Origin: Galbula dea
Lineage: Eukaryota > Chordata > Aves > Piciformes > Galbulidae
Assembly (NCBI GenBank): GCA_013399015.1
Contig: VWZX01009107.1
Location: 1-64,000, forward strand
Length of the DNA: 64,000 nucleotides
Direction: 5' to 3'
Both the position numbers and the translations under genes were made by a program. This document shows, in pieces, positions 1-13,319 of the stretch; position 1 is the first letter of the stretch; the number at the start of each line of letters is the position of its first letter. The notes beneath the pieces are model-generated. The model saw only the letters and a program-made list of their open reading frames with translations, had not been told where the DNA came from and ran no database searches.

Positions 1-1657
1 CAGCAAATACTCTCTCTTGGTCATCACTGCCTTGCTGGTTTGACTTACTCTCCTTATCTTTGGATCCTTTCCATAAAGTAGACTTGAATCTAAATACGTA
101 TCCTGAACAGCTGTCACCATCAGACCCGGACAATTCAAGTGCCTTTTATCAGCACTGTTATACACAACACTGAAAAAGAACATATTGGTGTCAAGCCTCT
201 TCCTTTCCAGCCAGCTTCTTCAGTCTCTAACTGCAGTACACATGGGTCTTTGTACCTTCCAGGAAACTTCCAGAATCACAGCCCATCTTCATCAGCTAAT
301 TCAAAACCAGCAACTTCGTGTCTCTTCATTTCATGTACCAGAGCAGGAGCACTAGACGAAGTACAGGCACAAGAGTGGTCTTTCTGGAGAAGCAGTACCC
401 AGTCTCAAGTTGAATTGGACAGATAACATCACAGAAAAACATCATTTAAATGATATTTTAAATGTTTTATGCTCCTTTACCTTTCCATCCTTGCCTCAGT
501 GAACTAAGGGGTCTAAACTGACCCTACCAGTATCATTCACTCACCAGACTAAATTACATCTTTTTCAGTGGGGAAATATTAGCAGATAGTAAACTCAGGA
601 ACAACAACCTATTACATACTCCCTAAACTTTTCTTTTTTAACTCTAATAATAGCTGACATGTTGATATTATATTAAGTGCTTTAAGTACGGAACAAGTAC
701 CTGGACCTTGGAAGGGTTTACAAGCCAAATAGAAGACTGTGAACAAGAGGAAGCTAGCCAGGATAGAGACAACAGTCAATGAAAAAGAACTCCTGCAGAT
801 TCAGTGGTCAAACCAACAAGGGCTTTTGGTAGTAATGACTGCAGAGAGGAGTTTTAAGCACCAAGGACCAAGATATGGCACCTGATACGCAAAGAGACAG
901 TGTCAACCTTCCCTAGTAGCAGACATCCAGCACAGTGAGCACACCATACAGGACATCCTTCGTCTTAGCTCAGCAGTAAGGCTAACCAGTTGCAAAAGAA
1001 TCATCCAGTGCGAAAATGCCTGATGGTCTTCCAGAAACCACAGAAGAGTGAACTAAGGAAAACGGCTTTTTTTTTTTTTCTGTCTTGCAGTTCTGTTATG
1101 TAGTTGCCCTTAAAGGAACTGGTTTGTCTCCTCTCTGGAGTAGAAGTTAAAAATCTGTAATCTGTGAAAAGAAATGCCACTGACACAAGGAAACAACAAA
1201 TACTCAAACTGATTCTCGATTTCTGTTCACGCGTGCTTTATTCTTAATGCAGTGACTAATAATTTAAAGGATGAAACGCATTCAAGTGGCTCCAGCAAAC
1301 AGTTTTGCAGTTCTTTCCTGGTTTCTACCATCAACTTATAACCCGACGAAACGGAGAGCTGCTGCTTTTTCTCCTCACTTTTCCGGCCTGGGATGCAAGT
1401 ACAGAATCCACCTACCTCACGACGGCAGGTAAGCCATCCAGAGCATCGCAAATCAACAGAACAAAGATGTGAGACGAACACAGACGTTACCACCCGCGTC
1501 GTAACGGCCTCTGCCAGGCGCCCGGACCCTCCCTCGGCAGAACCTGCGCTTCCATACCCGATACGCCCCTCGCCCTCCCGCCGCGGAGCCGGTGGGGGAC
1601 AGCCCGGGGACAACCGCCCCACCCTCACCCATCCGCGGGGGGCGGCTCCCGACTCAC
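1..1657 (-). other. B4GALT6: B4GALT6 intron 1 (partial)
   Basis: This stretch follows the GT donor at 1657-1656 of the first B4GALT6 exon and runs off the left edge, so it is the 5' part of intron 1. The part from about 1500 is still GC-rich (CpG island). The rest is ordinary mixed sequence with a short T-run at about 1069-1080. I see no second B4GALT6 exon, no RNA gene and no clear transposon here. Long open frames read through 1227-1657 are continuations of exon 1 into the intron. Confidence 0.8.
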
Positions 1658-2480
1658 CGATCCCAGGAGCCACATAGACGAAGTAGAGGCAGGACGAGGA
1701 GAAGGAGAAGAAGAAGATGAAGGCCAGCATAGAGCGATTAGAGACCCGCAGCACCTTCCGGAGCACTGGCATCCTTCTCTCCGCGCCGGCGGCCGGCCGC
1801 TCCGCTCAGTTCCAGAGAGCCACGGCAGCGTTTCCCAGAGACAGGCGGCCCTCTCCCCCCATGGATCGGGCGGCGAGGAGATGACAAGGGGGCTCCGCTC
1901 GCCCCCTCCCCGGGAGCAGGAGAGCCGTAGGGGACCGGCAGGGGCCGCGCCGCGGCTCCCGAAGGAGGAAAGGACGGAGGAAGGAAGGAAAGGCGGGCGG
2001 GCGGCGGCGCTTTGTGGCCGGCCCGGCTCTCCCCCCGACCCCGTCGCGCCCACCTGCCTTCGCGCTGTGCCTTCGGGGGGGCCCAAACCGCCGCAACGCG
2101 AGTCGCAGGTGGCGGCCGGTACGGGGAGGGGCTCCTAGCGCTGCCGCGGGCTTCGGGAAACGCTCCCACCGCCGCTCATAACGTCGGGCGCCGCCGCGGC
2201 CGCCCCCTCTCCCGCTCGCTGCCCTCTCACAAGCAGGAGCAGCGGCGGCGGCGGTGGTAGCGGCAGCAGCATCTCCCTGCTACCGGCAAACAGCCACCTC
2301 TGAGCCCGGCTCGGCCCCAGCGCTCCGCACCTCCTGCACCGGCGGCTTAGCGCGGCCCGGCCCCGCCCTGACGTGGCTACTGCGGCGGTTGGAGCGTGCG
2401 CGAGCCCCCAGGCGGTAACGGAGAACTGCAGGACTGCGGCGGTCGCGCGCTCGCCCGCTCGCTCGCGCTCCCTCCGAGGG
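1500..2480. promoter_or_regulatory. B4GALT6: CpG-island promoter and 5'UTR of B4GALT6
   Basis: This block is very GC-rich and dense in CpG, unlike the surrounding AT-rich sequence, and it encloses the B4GALT6 start codon. The first exon's 5'UTR and the transcription start should lie to the right of 1772, probably between 1.8 and 2.3 kb. A short GGC/GGT/GCA-rich run is at about 2236-2270. There is no evident TATA box, as is usual for CpG-island promoters. The exact start site cannot be read from sequence. Many overlapping open frames here on both strands are by-products of GC richness. Confidence 0.75.
1658..1772 (-). CDS. B4GALT6: B4GALT6 coding exon 1: beta-1,4-galactosyltransferase 6 N-terminus
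   Basis: This exon encodes the first 38 residues of B4GALT6, the Golgi enzyme that transfers galactose from UDP-Gal to glucosylceramide to make lactosylceramide. The minus-strand ATG ends at 1772 and has A at -3. The peptide begins MPVLRKVLRVSNRS, a short basic cytosolic tail, followed by a hydrophobic signal anchor (LAFIFFFSFSSSCLYFVYV) and then APGI. This matches the known type II topology and the vertebrate B4GALT6 N-terminus closely. The paralogue B4GALT5 has a different tail. The exon ends in GATCG before GTGAGT, leaving phase 1, as expected for the family's next codon (Ala in human). The catalytic domain lies beyond the window. The exon sits in a CpG island and upstream sequence lies to the right. 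Confidence 0.93.
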
Positions 2481-2589
2481 AGTCGTTGAGATGATGGTGT
2501 GCTCGCAGGAGGTGCCGCCGCTAGAATGTGGCCCACTGAGAAGCCAGAGAGAAACGAGGGCGTTTCCTCGGTTGGCCTGGTGTGTAGAC

Positions 2590-3340
2590 AACCGTTTGGA
2601 TCACCTTGGCTGTTACAAGCTGCTAGGTGATAAGTCAAGCCACGTTGGCTGTTTCTGATCACCCCCCTGTCCTCCATGTGCCTTATCGGACCTTCAAGGA
2701 GAATCTGCTCCATGATCTTCCCAGGCACAGAGGTGAGGCTGACAGGTCGGTAGTTACCTGGGTCCTCCTTTCTACCATTTTTGAAGACAGGAGTAACATG
2801 CCCCTTCTTCCAATCACTAGGGACTTCACCTGACTGCTAGGACTTCTCAAATGTTATTGAGAGTGGCTTGGCGACTACATCAGCCAATTCTGTCAGGACT
2901 CTGGGATGCATCTCATCAGGTCCCATGGACTTATTTACATTCAGGTTCCTCAGGAGGTCACAAACCTGATTTTCACATACAGTGGGAGGCACTTCATCAC
3001 CCTGATCCCCACCTTGTGGCTTTTTAATATGGGAGGTGTTGGGAGAGAGGTTGCCGGTGAAGACAGAGGGAAATAAAGTTAAGAACCTCCACCTTCTCTT
3101 CATCTGTTGTTACTAGCTCACTGTTGTTGCTCTTCGGGGGGGAAGGGGGGGGTATGTTTTCTTTGACCTTCAAAGTCAAGGTCAAGTTAATGATCTCTCC
3201 ATTCCTCTGCAGAACACTGACACCACTGGGAAGATGTGTGCTGAGGGGTTGGCAGCAGGCTGAGATGTGGCTGAGTGTACCCGAGATGGCAGCAGGATCT
3301 TGATGGGTGAGAAGCCAGGTCTGTATCGTTGACATGTGTT
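2590..3340 (-). mobile_element. CR1 LINE fragment (reverse-transcriptase region)
   Basis: Minus-strand translation gives pieces of the CR1 ORF2 reverse transcriptase: ELVTTDEEKVEVLN near 3100, SVFTGNLSPNTSH, then NVNKSMGPDEMHPRVL near 2930 and PGKIMEQILLEGPIRHMED near 2710. The pieces are in different frames and separated by stops, so this is a dead, 5'- and 3'-truncated copy. It lacks the 3' tail. The left boundary, against the B4GALT6 CpG island, is uncertain by some tens of bases. Confidence 0.88.
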
Positions 3341-6300
3341 GAATTTGTTGAGACGTGGCATAAAGGAAGGGAGATACAGAATTGCTCCAGCCCCCAGTAC
3401 AGTTTTTCGTGGTCAGTATAGTTACACTATGGTTTATATGCAGTAGGCATTAGTGCTAGCTTCATTTTGTTTTCCCCAGCACAGCTCATGGTCATGTAGA
3501 ATTGTTTAAGCTGTGGGGATGACCTTATATCACTTCCTTCACTTCAGTCACAGGCAAACAGCTTCCAAACACTCTGCTGGCTTCTGTATCAGTATTTTTG
3601 TATCATAAATGTAAAAAGCCTAAGTCACTTGACATGTAAAAGTCTGAGCAAGAAGTACAAAATTATTGGTTAATCAGTGCAGTAGTGATGCAAAGAAGTG
3701 ATACTAAGACCTTTCACTTCAACTGTCAAAAAGAGGTTTCTCTGACTTCCAGTCTTGTACATTTCTGTGTACAGTGTAATACAATGTACACAGTAACAAT
3801 CTGTAGCCACATCATGAATTTCCTGTCATTTTGATGCACAACATAAGAATTTCCCTGTAAGGGTTTCCGTAGCAGAGAGAGAAATTCTGCCCCTTCATCT
3901 CTGAAACAGTAATATTTTCATGTATGTTATTGCAGTGAGTATTAGATGGATGGATATACTGGGTTTTGTCTTCACTTTCAGGTAAGCCAGCCCAACTGCT
4001 TTATTTAAGCTGTAGTTAATAGCAAGCAGAATGATTCTTTCACACTCTTTCTTCAACAACTCTCTCTTCCTCACACCACCAGTTCCCCAAAAATAAATAC
4101 CTTTGGTTTTTCATTTACTTGGATTTAGCAGCCTGATTTTTATTAATAGCACTAAGTTATCTAGGACAGCAGCATTTTGGGATCCTGTGCAATAATTGAT
4201 ATCTAATCCTTCTTGCAAGGTCAAGAAGGCGTTAAAATGCCTTGAGTTAAAAAGCTCAAGATAAGAGCACGAGAACAGGCCTGACAATTCCAAGAAAATG
4301 CAGAGTCTGTGGAAGATTTTTAAAGATTAAGATTTTAAAAGATTAATTATTATTAAAGATTAAATCAAGTAGTGTCAGGGCTGTCTAGACTCTAATTTAG
4401 CAGGGAAAGTTGATGTCCTTCAGTATGGCACACAAACACATAAACCCAACAGTAATAAATACTGAGAACTACAGTTGTGTACTTAGAGTTTGGGCCATGT
4501 GACCTAATTACATCAGTTATAATCCCATTACTAAATCAAGCGTCAAATTGGAAGTATTTTGAGACTGTTTGGGATTTTTTGGGTAGTACAACCTTGGACA
4601 CGAAATTTACTTTTAATAGTTGCAGCCTCTTGTTCTATGTTCAAAAATTGGGGGGGTGTTGTAGTTGCTACCATAAAAGAATGTTATCCAACAAGAAGGG
4701 CTGTGAACTTATTTTCCTGAAACAAGCCAAGGTCTTGTATTCTTTGCTTCCAGCATTCCTCCCATATATTTCCTAGACTCTGATATTTTGCAAAATTTTA
4801 CTCTTATCTTAATAGATAAAAACTAGGTTCATATTTTGCTCATATTTAAGTTTTGTAGCTTATACTGCTTCTGTTGGTAATTGTAATAAATGCAAGAGGA
4901 GACATAATCACCACTAACTGACATCAAATACTATTTTTGCAGAAATAAGAATATAAATGGCTCGAGTTACTGGCACCAGAATTAGTCTGCAACCTCTATT
5001 TGCTACATGTGGAGTGATAGCTGTTCCTTAAAACTTTTCTGAAAAAGGAGTGTAACTAAGAAATCCTAAGGGCAGCCTGCAGGCTAAGCTGACACTCTTG
5101 GACTGCTTCCCTAACCTCCTTTTTAAAGATGTCATTCAAGTCTTAAAAATCAGCATACAAAACCAAATCATGCAGTTTGGCTGGTAGTCAGTTCAGTGGA
5201 GAAAGATATTAATAGAAGACTTTGCAGAAGGCTAGAGGACTTTTTCCATGCTTTGTTTTTCATGGCTAAAATCTTATCCTCAGGGTTGCAATTCCTTTGC
5301 ATGTATGAATAGAAACAATCTGGTCCCACTCTTTCTACTGCAATTAGGGAAAAAGCAATCAGAATTTGTTAAACAGACTTCAGAGAGAGTAGAGTCTTAC
5401 ATCTTAGAAGACAGATGTTTTCTGATTAAGCTTTCTAGAGCAGTCTCATTTAGAAATTGCACAAGTCACAAATAACTTTAGCTGAGGTTACAGTTGGTGC
5501 AATTCCACTGTTTCTGTTCAGTTCTCAGTACAGGCTTTATTTAGTTTGTGAGATAGTGTTTACATAGTTTGAACCTTCTGAAGAGCTGAAGCAATGCCAC
5601 TGTCCTCAGCAAAAGTCTTTGGTGTAATGCAAACTTAAATGATACAGTCTAAAGTTTTCCTAAAGTACTTCTGATTGTCTTATGCAAAAAGGGAGTGCTA
5701 AAAATGAATAGATATATTTCAGATGTATTTCTCATTTATGCAGAAGGTCATGCACTGACAGTTGTGTAGAGATGGTGATGCTGACAGTAATTGTTGTTGT
5801 TTATAGATCTTGTTACAAAATATCCATTTATTTGCTTATGATTTAAGTAACCATTAATTTGTCAAGATAAAAAAATCCTGTGTAAAGAGTCTTTACAGGC
5901 TGAACATTTCCCAAATGTAGAAAACAATTCTCTATGTAGAAAAAAAAGGAAAGCAAAAATGCCCCAATCTCTTCACCTCTCTTGCTCCCTGAGAGAAAGG
6001 CAGCAAGATCATTGGTCCAAATTTAACTTATCTATACTTTGAAAAAGAAATGGTGGCCTTTTACACCATGTCTTTTCTCAGCCATGGGCACAAAAGTCTT
6101 ACCAAACGTTTCCAAATAGTAAGCAGAGACTTGTCCAGCTATCAGTAAATAGATCTGAATTTTACAGGGAGTTTTTCATCTCCCTTCAGTGCTGCACTTT
6201 GTAACTGCCCTTAGGTAGAGGTCTGTAAGGGATCTAAAAGCTCGTGTATCCATCAACTAAGTTGCTGAGCTCTTATGTCTAATAACAAGATAGTCTGGCA

Positions 6301-7189
6301 CAGCTCTGCTACAGCATTCCAAAAACACTCACTCCATCTTTGTTCAGATCTCATGCAACAGGCTACTCAAGTTAGTGCTTTTCAATGTCATTTCCGGTGG
6401 CCATAAAGCAAATGAACCTCTGTCCAGAGCTTGTAAAGGAACAAATCGGTGAAATCCTGATCATGAGGGCAATTAATAACCCAAATATTGTCAACTATTT
6501 AGGCAGGTAAGTAGTCGTGTTATTATCATGGGGATGTTCATTTCAATGCTGCATGCCAAAGATTAAAAAACCCTTTGGTCACTGGCAGAAAATTGACCTC
6601 TTTATTATTTATTTACTCCTACAATGTATGGGAGGAGGTGGCTTTTTGTCTGCCAGATTTTAAATTGTTTTTCCTCTTTTGAGACAGAGAGGCCCTCCTT
6701 TAAATGTTACACACTGTATATATTTACTATATCATGTATAGCATAATGTATCTCTTATAAATTCTATGCCACATATATTTATAAGTGTGGGTGTATGTGA
6801 AGGGATGTGCACACACACGTGAGTGCACACACATAAAGCCCTTCACATAATTCTCACTAACATTGTCTACTTGGCATATGCCAGCCACAGAAGAAAAAAG
6901 CTTGACCCCTGTGATCCCTCAACTGACTGTGATGCACATGAAATGGAATACCTTGTTGGTCAAGTTTGGGTCACCTGTCCAGTCTGCTGCTCCCCTCTAG
7001 TGTGATTTTTTTTTTCCTTACAGCCTTTTTATTTGCAGCACTCCAACATTGTACACAAGATTAAGCAGTGACCTTGGACTCCATGGGAGCAAGTATATGT
7101 AGGAGTCTGTTGACATATCAGTCCTTGGTAGTAATGATAAACATCAAGTGCTGTCACTCCTAGAAGCAGACACTGTCTGCAGAAATATG
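3341..7189. other. Intergenic, nothing recognisable
   Basis: This is AT-rich intergenic sequence between the CR1 upstream of B4GALT6 and the next CR1. I see no exon with plausible splice sites, no RNA gene and no further clear repeat. The exception is a weak TG/CA-rich patch at about 6788-6832. Open frames here are short and without recognisable similarity. Confidence 0.6.
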
Positions 7190-7832
7190 CTGCTAGCTTG
7201 TGCGGGGCGGGGCGCTGAGAGAGCCTGGGTGGAGCCAGCACTCCTGGCCTCCCTCGAAAATAGCGTGGCTGGTAGGAGCACAGAAGTGATTATCCATCCC
7301 CCTGTACTCAGCGCTGGTGAGGCCACGCCTAGCATCCTGTGTTGAGTTTTCGGGCCCCTCATTACAAGAAGGACGTAAAGGCATTAGAACGTGTCCAGAG
7401 AAGAGCAGGGAGGCTAGTGAGGGCTCTGGAGCATGTGTCTTATGAGAAGCAGCTGGTGGAACTGGGGTTGTTCAGTCTGGAGAAGAGGAAGCTCAGGGGT
7501 GACCTTACTGCTCTCTGCAACTGCCTGAAAGGGTGTTGTAGAGAGATGTGGGTAGGTCTGTTCTCCAGAGTTAACAGTGAGAGGATGAAAGGAAATGGTT
7601 TCAAGTTGAAGCAGGGGAGGTCTAGGTTGGCTATAAGGAGAAATCTCTCTACTGAAAGGGCTGTGAAGTCTTGGAGTAGGCTGCCCAGTGAGGTGGTGGA
7701 GTCACCGTCTCTGGAGGTGTTTAAGAAAGATTCTGGTATGCTGCTTAGGGACGTGGATTAGCGGTATGTTCGTCATAGGTGTGGTTGGACTTAATGATCT
7801 TAGAGGTCTTCCAACCTTTGTGATTCTGTGAT
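7190..7832 (+). mobile_element. CR1 LINE 3' end with open RT C-terminus
   Basis: The plus strand carries the 3' part of a CR1 element. It has the conserved segment around the CTCAGCGCTGGTGAGGCC motif and a 140-codon open frame at 7339-7761 with the CR1 motifs ALERVQRRAGRL, LGLFSLEKRKLRGDL, RLPSEVVESPSLEVFK and LRDVD. A stop and the CR1 3' tail ending GATTCTGTGA follow. The frame is unbroken to its natural stop, so this copy is younger or better kept than the others here. It is strongly 5'-truncated, as most CR1 copies are, and the left boundary is approximate. Confidence 0.9.
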
Positions 7833-10800
7833 CTGCTTGTAGGGAACCTTAGTGTCTCCTGAGCACACCATTATCATAAACCCAGGAAAAGGTTATTCTA
7901 TAGGAATCAACTCATAAGAGTAGTGTATGGGACAAAAGATGAACTTTAACTATAAATACCCAACTGGACTAGGAGCCTTTGCTGAGTGTTCAGTTGTAGA
8001 GGATAGCAGCAGTTCACTGCAGAAAACAAATGAAATACAAATCAATTCCAGCAGAAGAAAGCTTCCTGGGGTTTCGGGGGATTTTTCCTGAATCTTTCTG
8101 GGTTTGTAGCTTCTCTAACCATCTCAGCACTGCTCCAGCAATTAAATCAGCACAGGACACTTCTTTTAATGCAGGCAAGAAAGGCACACAAGAGAGAACC
8201 ACTTTGTAGAAAAAGTGGGTGTTTTTGCAAATGTCCCTTTTCTCCATTCAGCCACTTCTCTTTCTTCTCATCAGCCTCACCCTTTTCAACTTCCTGTATC
8301 TTTTGCTGAGGAAGGGGGCGGCTGGGGCTATTTTTAGAAGCACTGATTCACAGTCTTTTATGCTTCCCTGTTCCCATCAGGCTGAGATGAGTGCTGGTTA
8401 TTACTGGAGTACAATACCTGGCATACACCACAACAATACAGTTATAGCATCACCTGAAATTACCTTAGAATTTGCCAAAACAAAGAGACTCCCACATTTA
8501 ATTAGCATGTTGTGGTTTCTTTTTAATGCATTAGATTCATAATTCAGAGTTTAAGTATGTATTACATTTTTCCCTTCCAGATTCAAGGTTATTATAATTT
8601 ATGTCTGAAGGGGTTCTCTTAATCACTTGCATGAAGGAGGAGATCTTATCAGTTAGCTTTGTCAGTGACCTCAACCAGTGTGAATCTAGCAGAAGAAAGT
8701 GAGACACAAAGAGGCACTGAAGCAGAAGTTATTTCTTAGTCAGCTGTATTCATTAATATTTTGATTCATTTTTCTTCTCAGTCAGTCAAGTAGAATGCAT
8801 TTTATTTTTATATGGCTTATTACTGCACAAGTCTCTCAGAGTTTCACTTAATTTATAACCTCTGGGCCAGGCTCTTTTTTCATAGCCATCTTGTGCTAGG
8901 GAGCTTCATTAATTTCTGTGGAATTACTCCCAATTTCAAATGAAAGAAGACTGCACCTTCCCTTCTCTCCCTCTCCATTAGAGCAGAGAGTGAGCAGCAG
9001 CTGTGCTTCTGTGCTCTGCAGAGAAACATCTTCTAATTTTGTCTTACATAGGAAGGTAGATACCAGACACCAGCAGTGGTGTAACTCCGTTTAAATATCA
9101 ATTACAGCACTGTTACAAACAGACAGCTGGGCAAGGTGCTGCTGATTTTAGTATCTGTATGTTCCTCTTTGCCAGGGAAAGCAAGAACATCACATTCAGA
9201 ACAGTGCATCCCACTTGGCAAGGCAGAGGGATCTAGCTTGATCTCTGTTCCATCCACAGCCCACAGGAGGATCAATAGTTCCCAGCTGAAGTTTTCTCCC
9301 TTGGTCCCCATTACTAGTCAAAGGCAGCACCAGAGCTGATTCTGTGGTCAGACTGAAGGGAAGCTGCCAGCTCTAGTGTTTGTCTTCAAGTAGCTGGCTC
9401 ACAGATTTTGATTACGTCCGAGTGCTGCAATCTTGCTCAAGCAAGAGCATCTCTTAGCCATGAGATTGGAATAAAGGATGTTCTATTCCTAGTCATTTTG
9501 GACCCTGCTATCTTTCAATAAAACCAATCAGATCTGGAGAGATGAACACTATTCATGAGAGTGACATCTTGTCCATTTATCATTTGGTTAAGAAATGCCA
9601 CAGTAGTACACCTGGCCAGATTGAAGGTGAAAAAAAGGACAAAACATAAGCTTCCTCTTGCACATTTGTTGTGTTCAAGTATAAACACACTGAGAAACCC
9701 TGATTTTTGGACACAAAACCTGTCCAAAACTGCACTTGGGCATGGCTCAAGAACTGAAGAAGCTCAGTGCAGGGTCTGAGGAGAGTAAACCAGTAATTAA
9801 TGGACAAATCTATGCATGCTGGCTGAACTTAATAAAGACAGAGGCTTTCTGAGAAGATTGTGCTTTTAGAAAGATAAAAAATACGTGTCTTTAATCTAGA
9901 TGATAAACCCAGGGTATTAGCAATATTTTATGTTGGTGTAATGTTCTTGCAATAAAAGTTTTCCATGGTCAGGGAATAAAAATGGTTCAGCCAAGAATTT
10001 CCCTTCAGCTTGTTAAAAAAACCCAAAACAAACAACAAACTGCTCCTGCCTATTCATTTGTAAAATTTTGCCTCTGCTACTAACTAACTAAAGTTGTTGT
10101 CACTTAGGAAATGACTAAGGCTGACTATGCAGAATGCCTTCTCTCTGAAGCACATCTTGGCTCTCCAGCCTTTCTGCATGGAAATGTATCATGATATTAA
10201 ATAGAGATATCCTCAATGCCTCTGCATTTTACAGCTCGCCCTACTCTCTGCAGATTTGAGGAATTTGAGGCACAGAAATGGCAAGGATGAGATCTGCAAA
10301 GGAGCTTAATACTAAACTGTTCTAGCAGCCATCTCAGGGTGCAAACCCCCATTGATAGTCTCCACTCACACATTGCCTAACCCTCGAAACACAAAGCGCT
10401 TCCAGAACTAAGTTTGCGCTGTGAAGCTCACTAGGTACTCGAGCCTTCCTGGGGATGCCCCAAATCACCCAGGAAAAGGTACTAAATCTGAAATGCCACT
10501 TAATCATAATGCCACTAGATGCATTGGAGGGCAGCAAAGAAAGTATCAGAAGATGAACACAGTTTTTGGAGTCTGTTTTTATAGCTCAGCATTAGAACCT
10601 GAACTAGTCACTAGATGTCATTCTAACACACCAAATCATTTCTTTGAAATTAGACAACCTTCTACTATAAATGCTACCTACCTGTCTCTTCAGTTTCCAT
10701 TTAAAGCTAAATGCTTAGTCTACTGCAATCTCTATTCACTGCAGCTGCAGCTAATTCAGTATTCCTGTGGCCTGACCAAAAAAAACCCCCAACCTATATA

Positions 10801-13319
10801 GAACAAATTGTTAGTTGGAGCTAAGTGATCAATAGCAAAAGCAATTCATACATTGTCTACTAGGTCTCATGAAGTAATCAACCACTATGAGTTCACAACA
10901 TTTCAAAGGTTTCTAAAATTCTAGAAGGTTTGAACACTTTCTGAAAGTCACTGAAAAAATTATCATTCATGATTATTTGATTCTATCCCACATTGAAGGG
11001 AAGCACAAGAGCAACACTATGGAACTTTGGTGACCATACTATTACAGGGAGAAATTCCCACACTGAGAGCCTGCTCCTCTGTTCATATATTGTTCCTGGA
11101 CCATCTTATGACAGGTTAGATCTTCCTCCTGGTAATCCATGGACTATTACAGCACGAAAGAGTGGCAGAAATATTAACCTAGGGGTATAGTCTCATAAAC
11201 AATTGTGCCTATGCAATTAGTTTCTGAGGTATCCTATTGCATATTGTTTTACAAGTGAACAGAGTTTGTACCAACTGATGGCTAAGGGAAGGAAAAAGAA
11301 TATCTAATAGAGGTAATGAAGCCTACAGTAGTTTCTATGGAATCTCTGAAACTGAATAGATATAGGATAGCTACAGATAGGGTATATGTAGCATAGATGT
11401 AGATAATATATCTCTATACATACACACAAACACCTTTCTGCAAAACATTGGGAACCTACAGTGTGACACCTGATCATTTACAGCTACCTAGAAGGTGCAT
11501 GAAATTAGTTTGCTGCAGAACAATCTCTACACTCAAAGTTAATTACAGATTTTTAAATGGAGGACGTGGCAGCAACCTAAAAGCTTTGCATTTCTATCCA
11601 GTTCTTCATTTGTGCAGCCATTCCTTTGTTGGCAGGGTATTGCTGACACATGATAAGGAAGAGGAAAACAGTGTTCCAGTAAGGGAAGGGGAACTTGTTT
11701 ATTCATCCTGAATGTAGAAGCTCAAATCTTGCACTTTCATCACTGTTTTTACAACAGGAATTAGTTCAAGCTTCTGTTGACAGTAGTTCACTGGAAGATT
11801 TGTCTCCCATCAGACAGGTGCAAAGAGCTTTTCCATGCATGCAGCTAATTCTTCATTTCAACAATTTCTATTTCCAAATAATGTTGGACACAGTTCTCCC
11901 AGACTACCTGCATAGTGTTGGAGGTTGCTTTTCTTGCTTGAAAATGGATTTTGTCTTCTATTTAACTGAGAGTGGGAAAAGAGTGAAAATACACATTTGC
12001 TCTTATTTTTAAATAGTTTAAAAAAGATATTTACTTAAATTTTTAAAAATCCAGAAGGCTGAACACTGAAGGCCTTGCTTCATGGATCCGTAGCTCAAAA
12101 TTAATTGCTAAAACTGCTCCCACAAGAAGATCAGTTAATTAGGACTCTCTGCTTCCTTGAGCACTAGAGGACATGATCATCTGACCTTGCTGCTTGTATA
12201 CCACAATGCACTGAAAATAGAAGATAAAAGTTACACATGACAAAGTATTGATTAATTGCCTCACAAAAACCCACCAAAAAGACAAAACAGCATTAACCAA
12301 TTATACAAATCCTGAAAAGACAACCTGATGGAACCACCATTTCCTTCTGGTGCAGTGTCAGTTGGAACAGCAGGCTGTGCTCCTGAATTCATTTTACAGC
12401 TCAGACACAGCTAATCCACAAATAAGCTTGTTACACTGGGTGGGCATAACAAAAGAAGTGCTTGCCAGCAAGCACACATGGCATCTGGAGCTTGAAGGCA
12501 TTTTCAGAAGGAAAAGGATGTTTGATAATATAGTAAAACTTCAGGAGTAGATCCCCTCAGAAAAATGTGCCCACAACAAGATCCACACCTACTCTAGACC
12601 CCCATGAAAAGCAGATGCTGGCAGTCCCCCTGCACATAGGAGAAAAACTACCTTTGTGATCTCCACTGGTATCAAATTGTGTCTAAAAAAGTGAAAATTC
12701 CTGCTTTTCTTATTCTTGAAGTGAATTTCTTCTACGGAAAGAACTACAATGCTAGACTCATTGGAATGTGCTAGTACAGAAGTCAGTTTTCAGTACATTG
12801 AATATTGAAGCACAGAAGTCTTGGAGTTTGAACAGGATTGTATGTGTAGTCCAGGTCACATCCTGACCCATTTGAGGTCATTGGCTTCTCCCCTGCTTTT
12901 TGTCAGGAGACCAGAGTGTTACCCTGCACTTCCAGGTCTGTGCAAAAGCTGAAGGTGGTAGGTCTAAGAGGAATTTACTCTGGAACACACAAAGGTATGG
13001 AATTTCCAAGAAAAATGGACATTTCAGGATTTTCTCATCTGAAAAGGGAAAAGTAGATTCATTCCCATTCTCTCCCTGTCTGATAGATACAGTGCAGCCA
13101 GCAGAGTGACTTCACTGCCTGGCTGTTGGCATCTATTACATCCAGCCAAGACCAGAAGTTTTGACTAGTTCAAATCCTTGTCCTTAGTGGGGAGATGAGG
13201 AAGAAACAAGACACTACCAGCAAGGAAAACTACACCTCTCACCTGGCTCCTGTATGCCCTGGTCTCCTAATTAAAATGACATTCAGACAAACACTTGAGC
13301 AGGTGCTAACTTAGGTAAT
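7833..13319. other. Intergenic, nothing recognisable
   Basis: This is unique-looking AT-rich sequence with no recognisable coding exon, RNA gene or intact repeat. Open frames of 60-126 codons occur at chance-like density and show no domain I recognise. A short AT/CA microsatellite-like patch lies at about 11345-11430. Confidence 0.6.

Noticed and set aside
1227..1657. Long open minus-strand frame continuing B4GALT6 exon 1
   Set aside because: A consensus donor GTGAGT follows residue 38 and the sequence beyond it has no match to B4GALT6, so it is intron read-through.
1625..2600. Many overlapping open frames on both strands
   Set aside because: They are Arg/Pro/Gly-rich by-products of the CpG island with no recognisable domain and mutual overlap.
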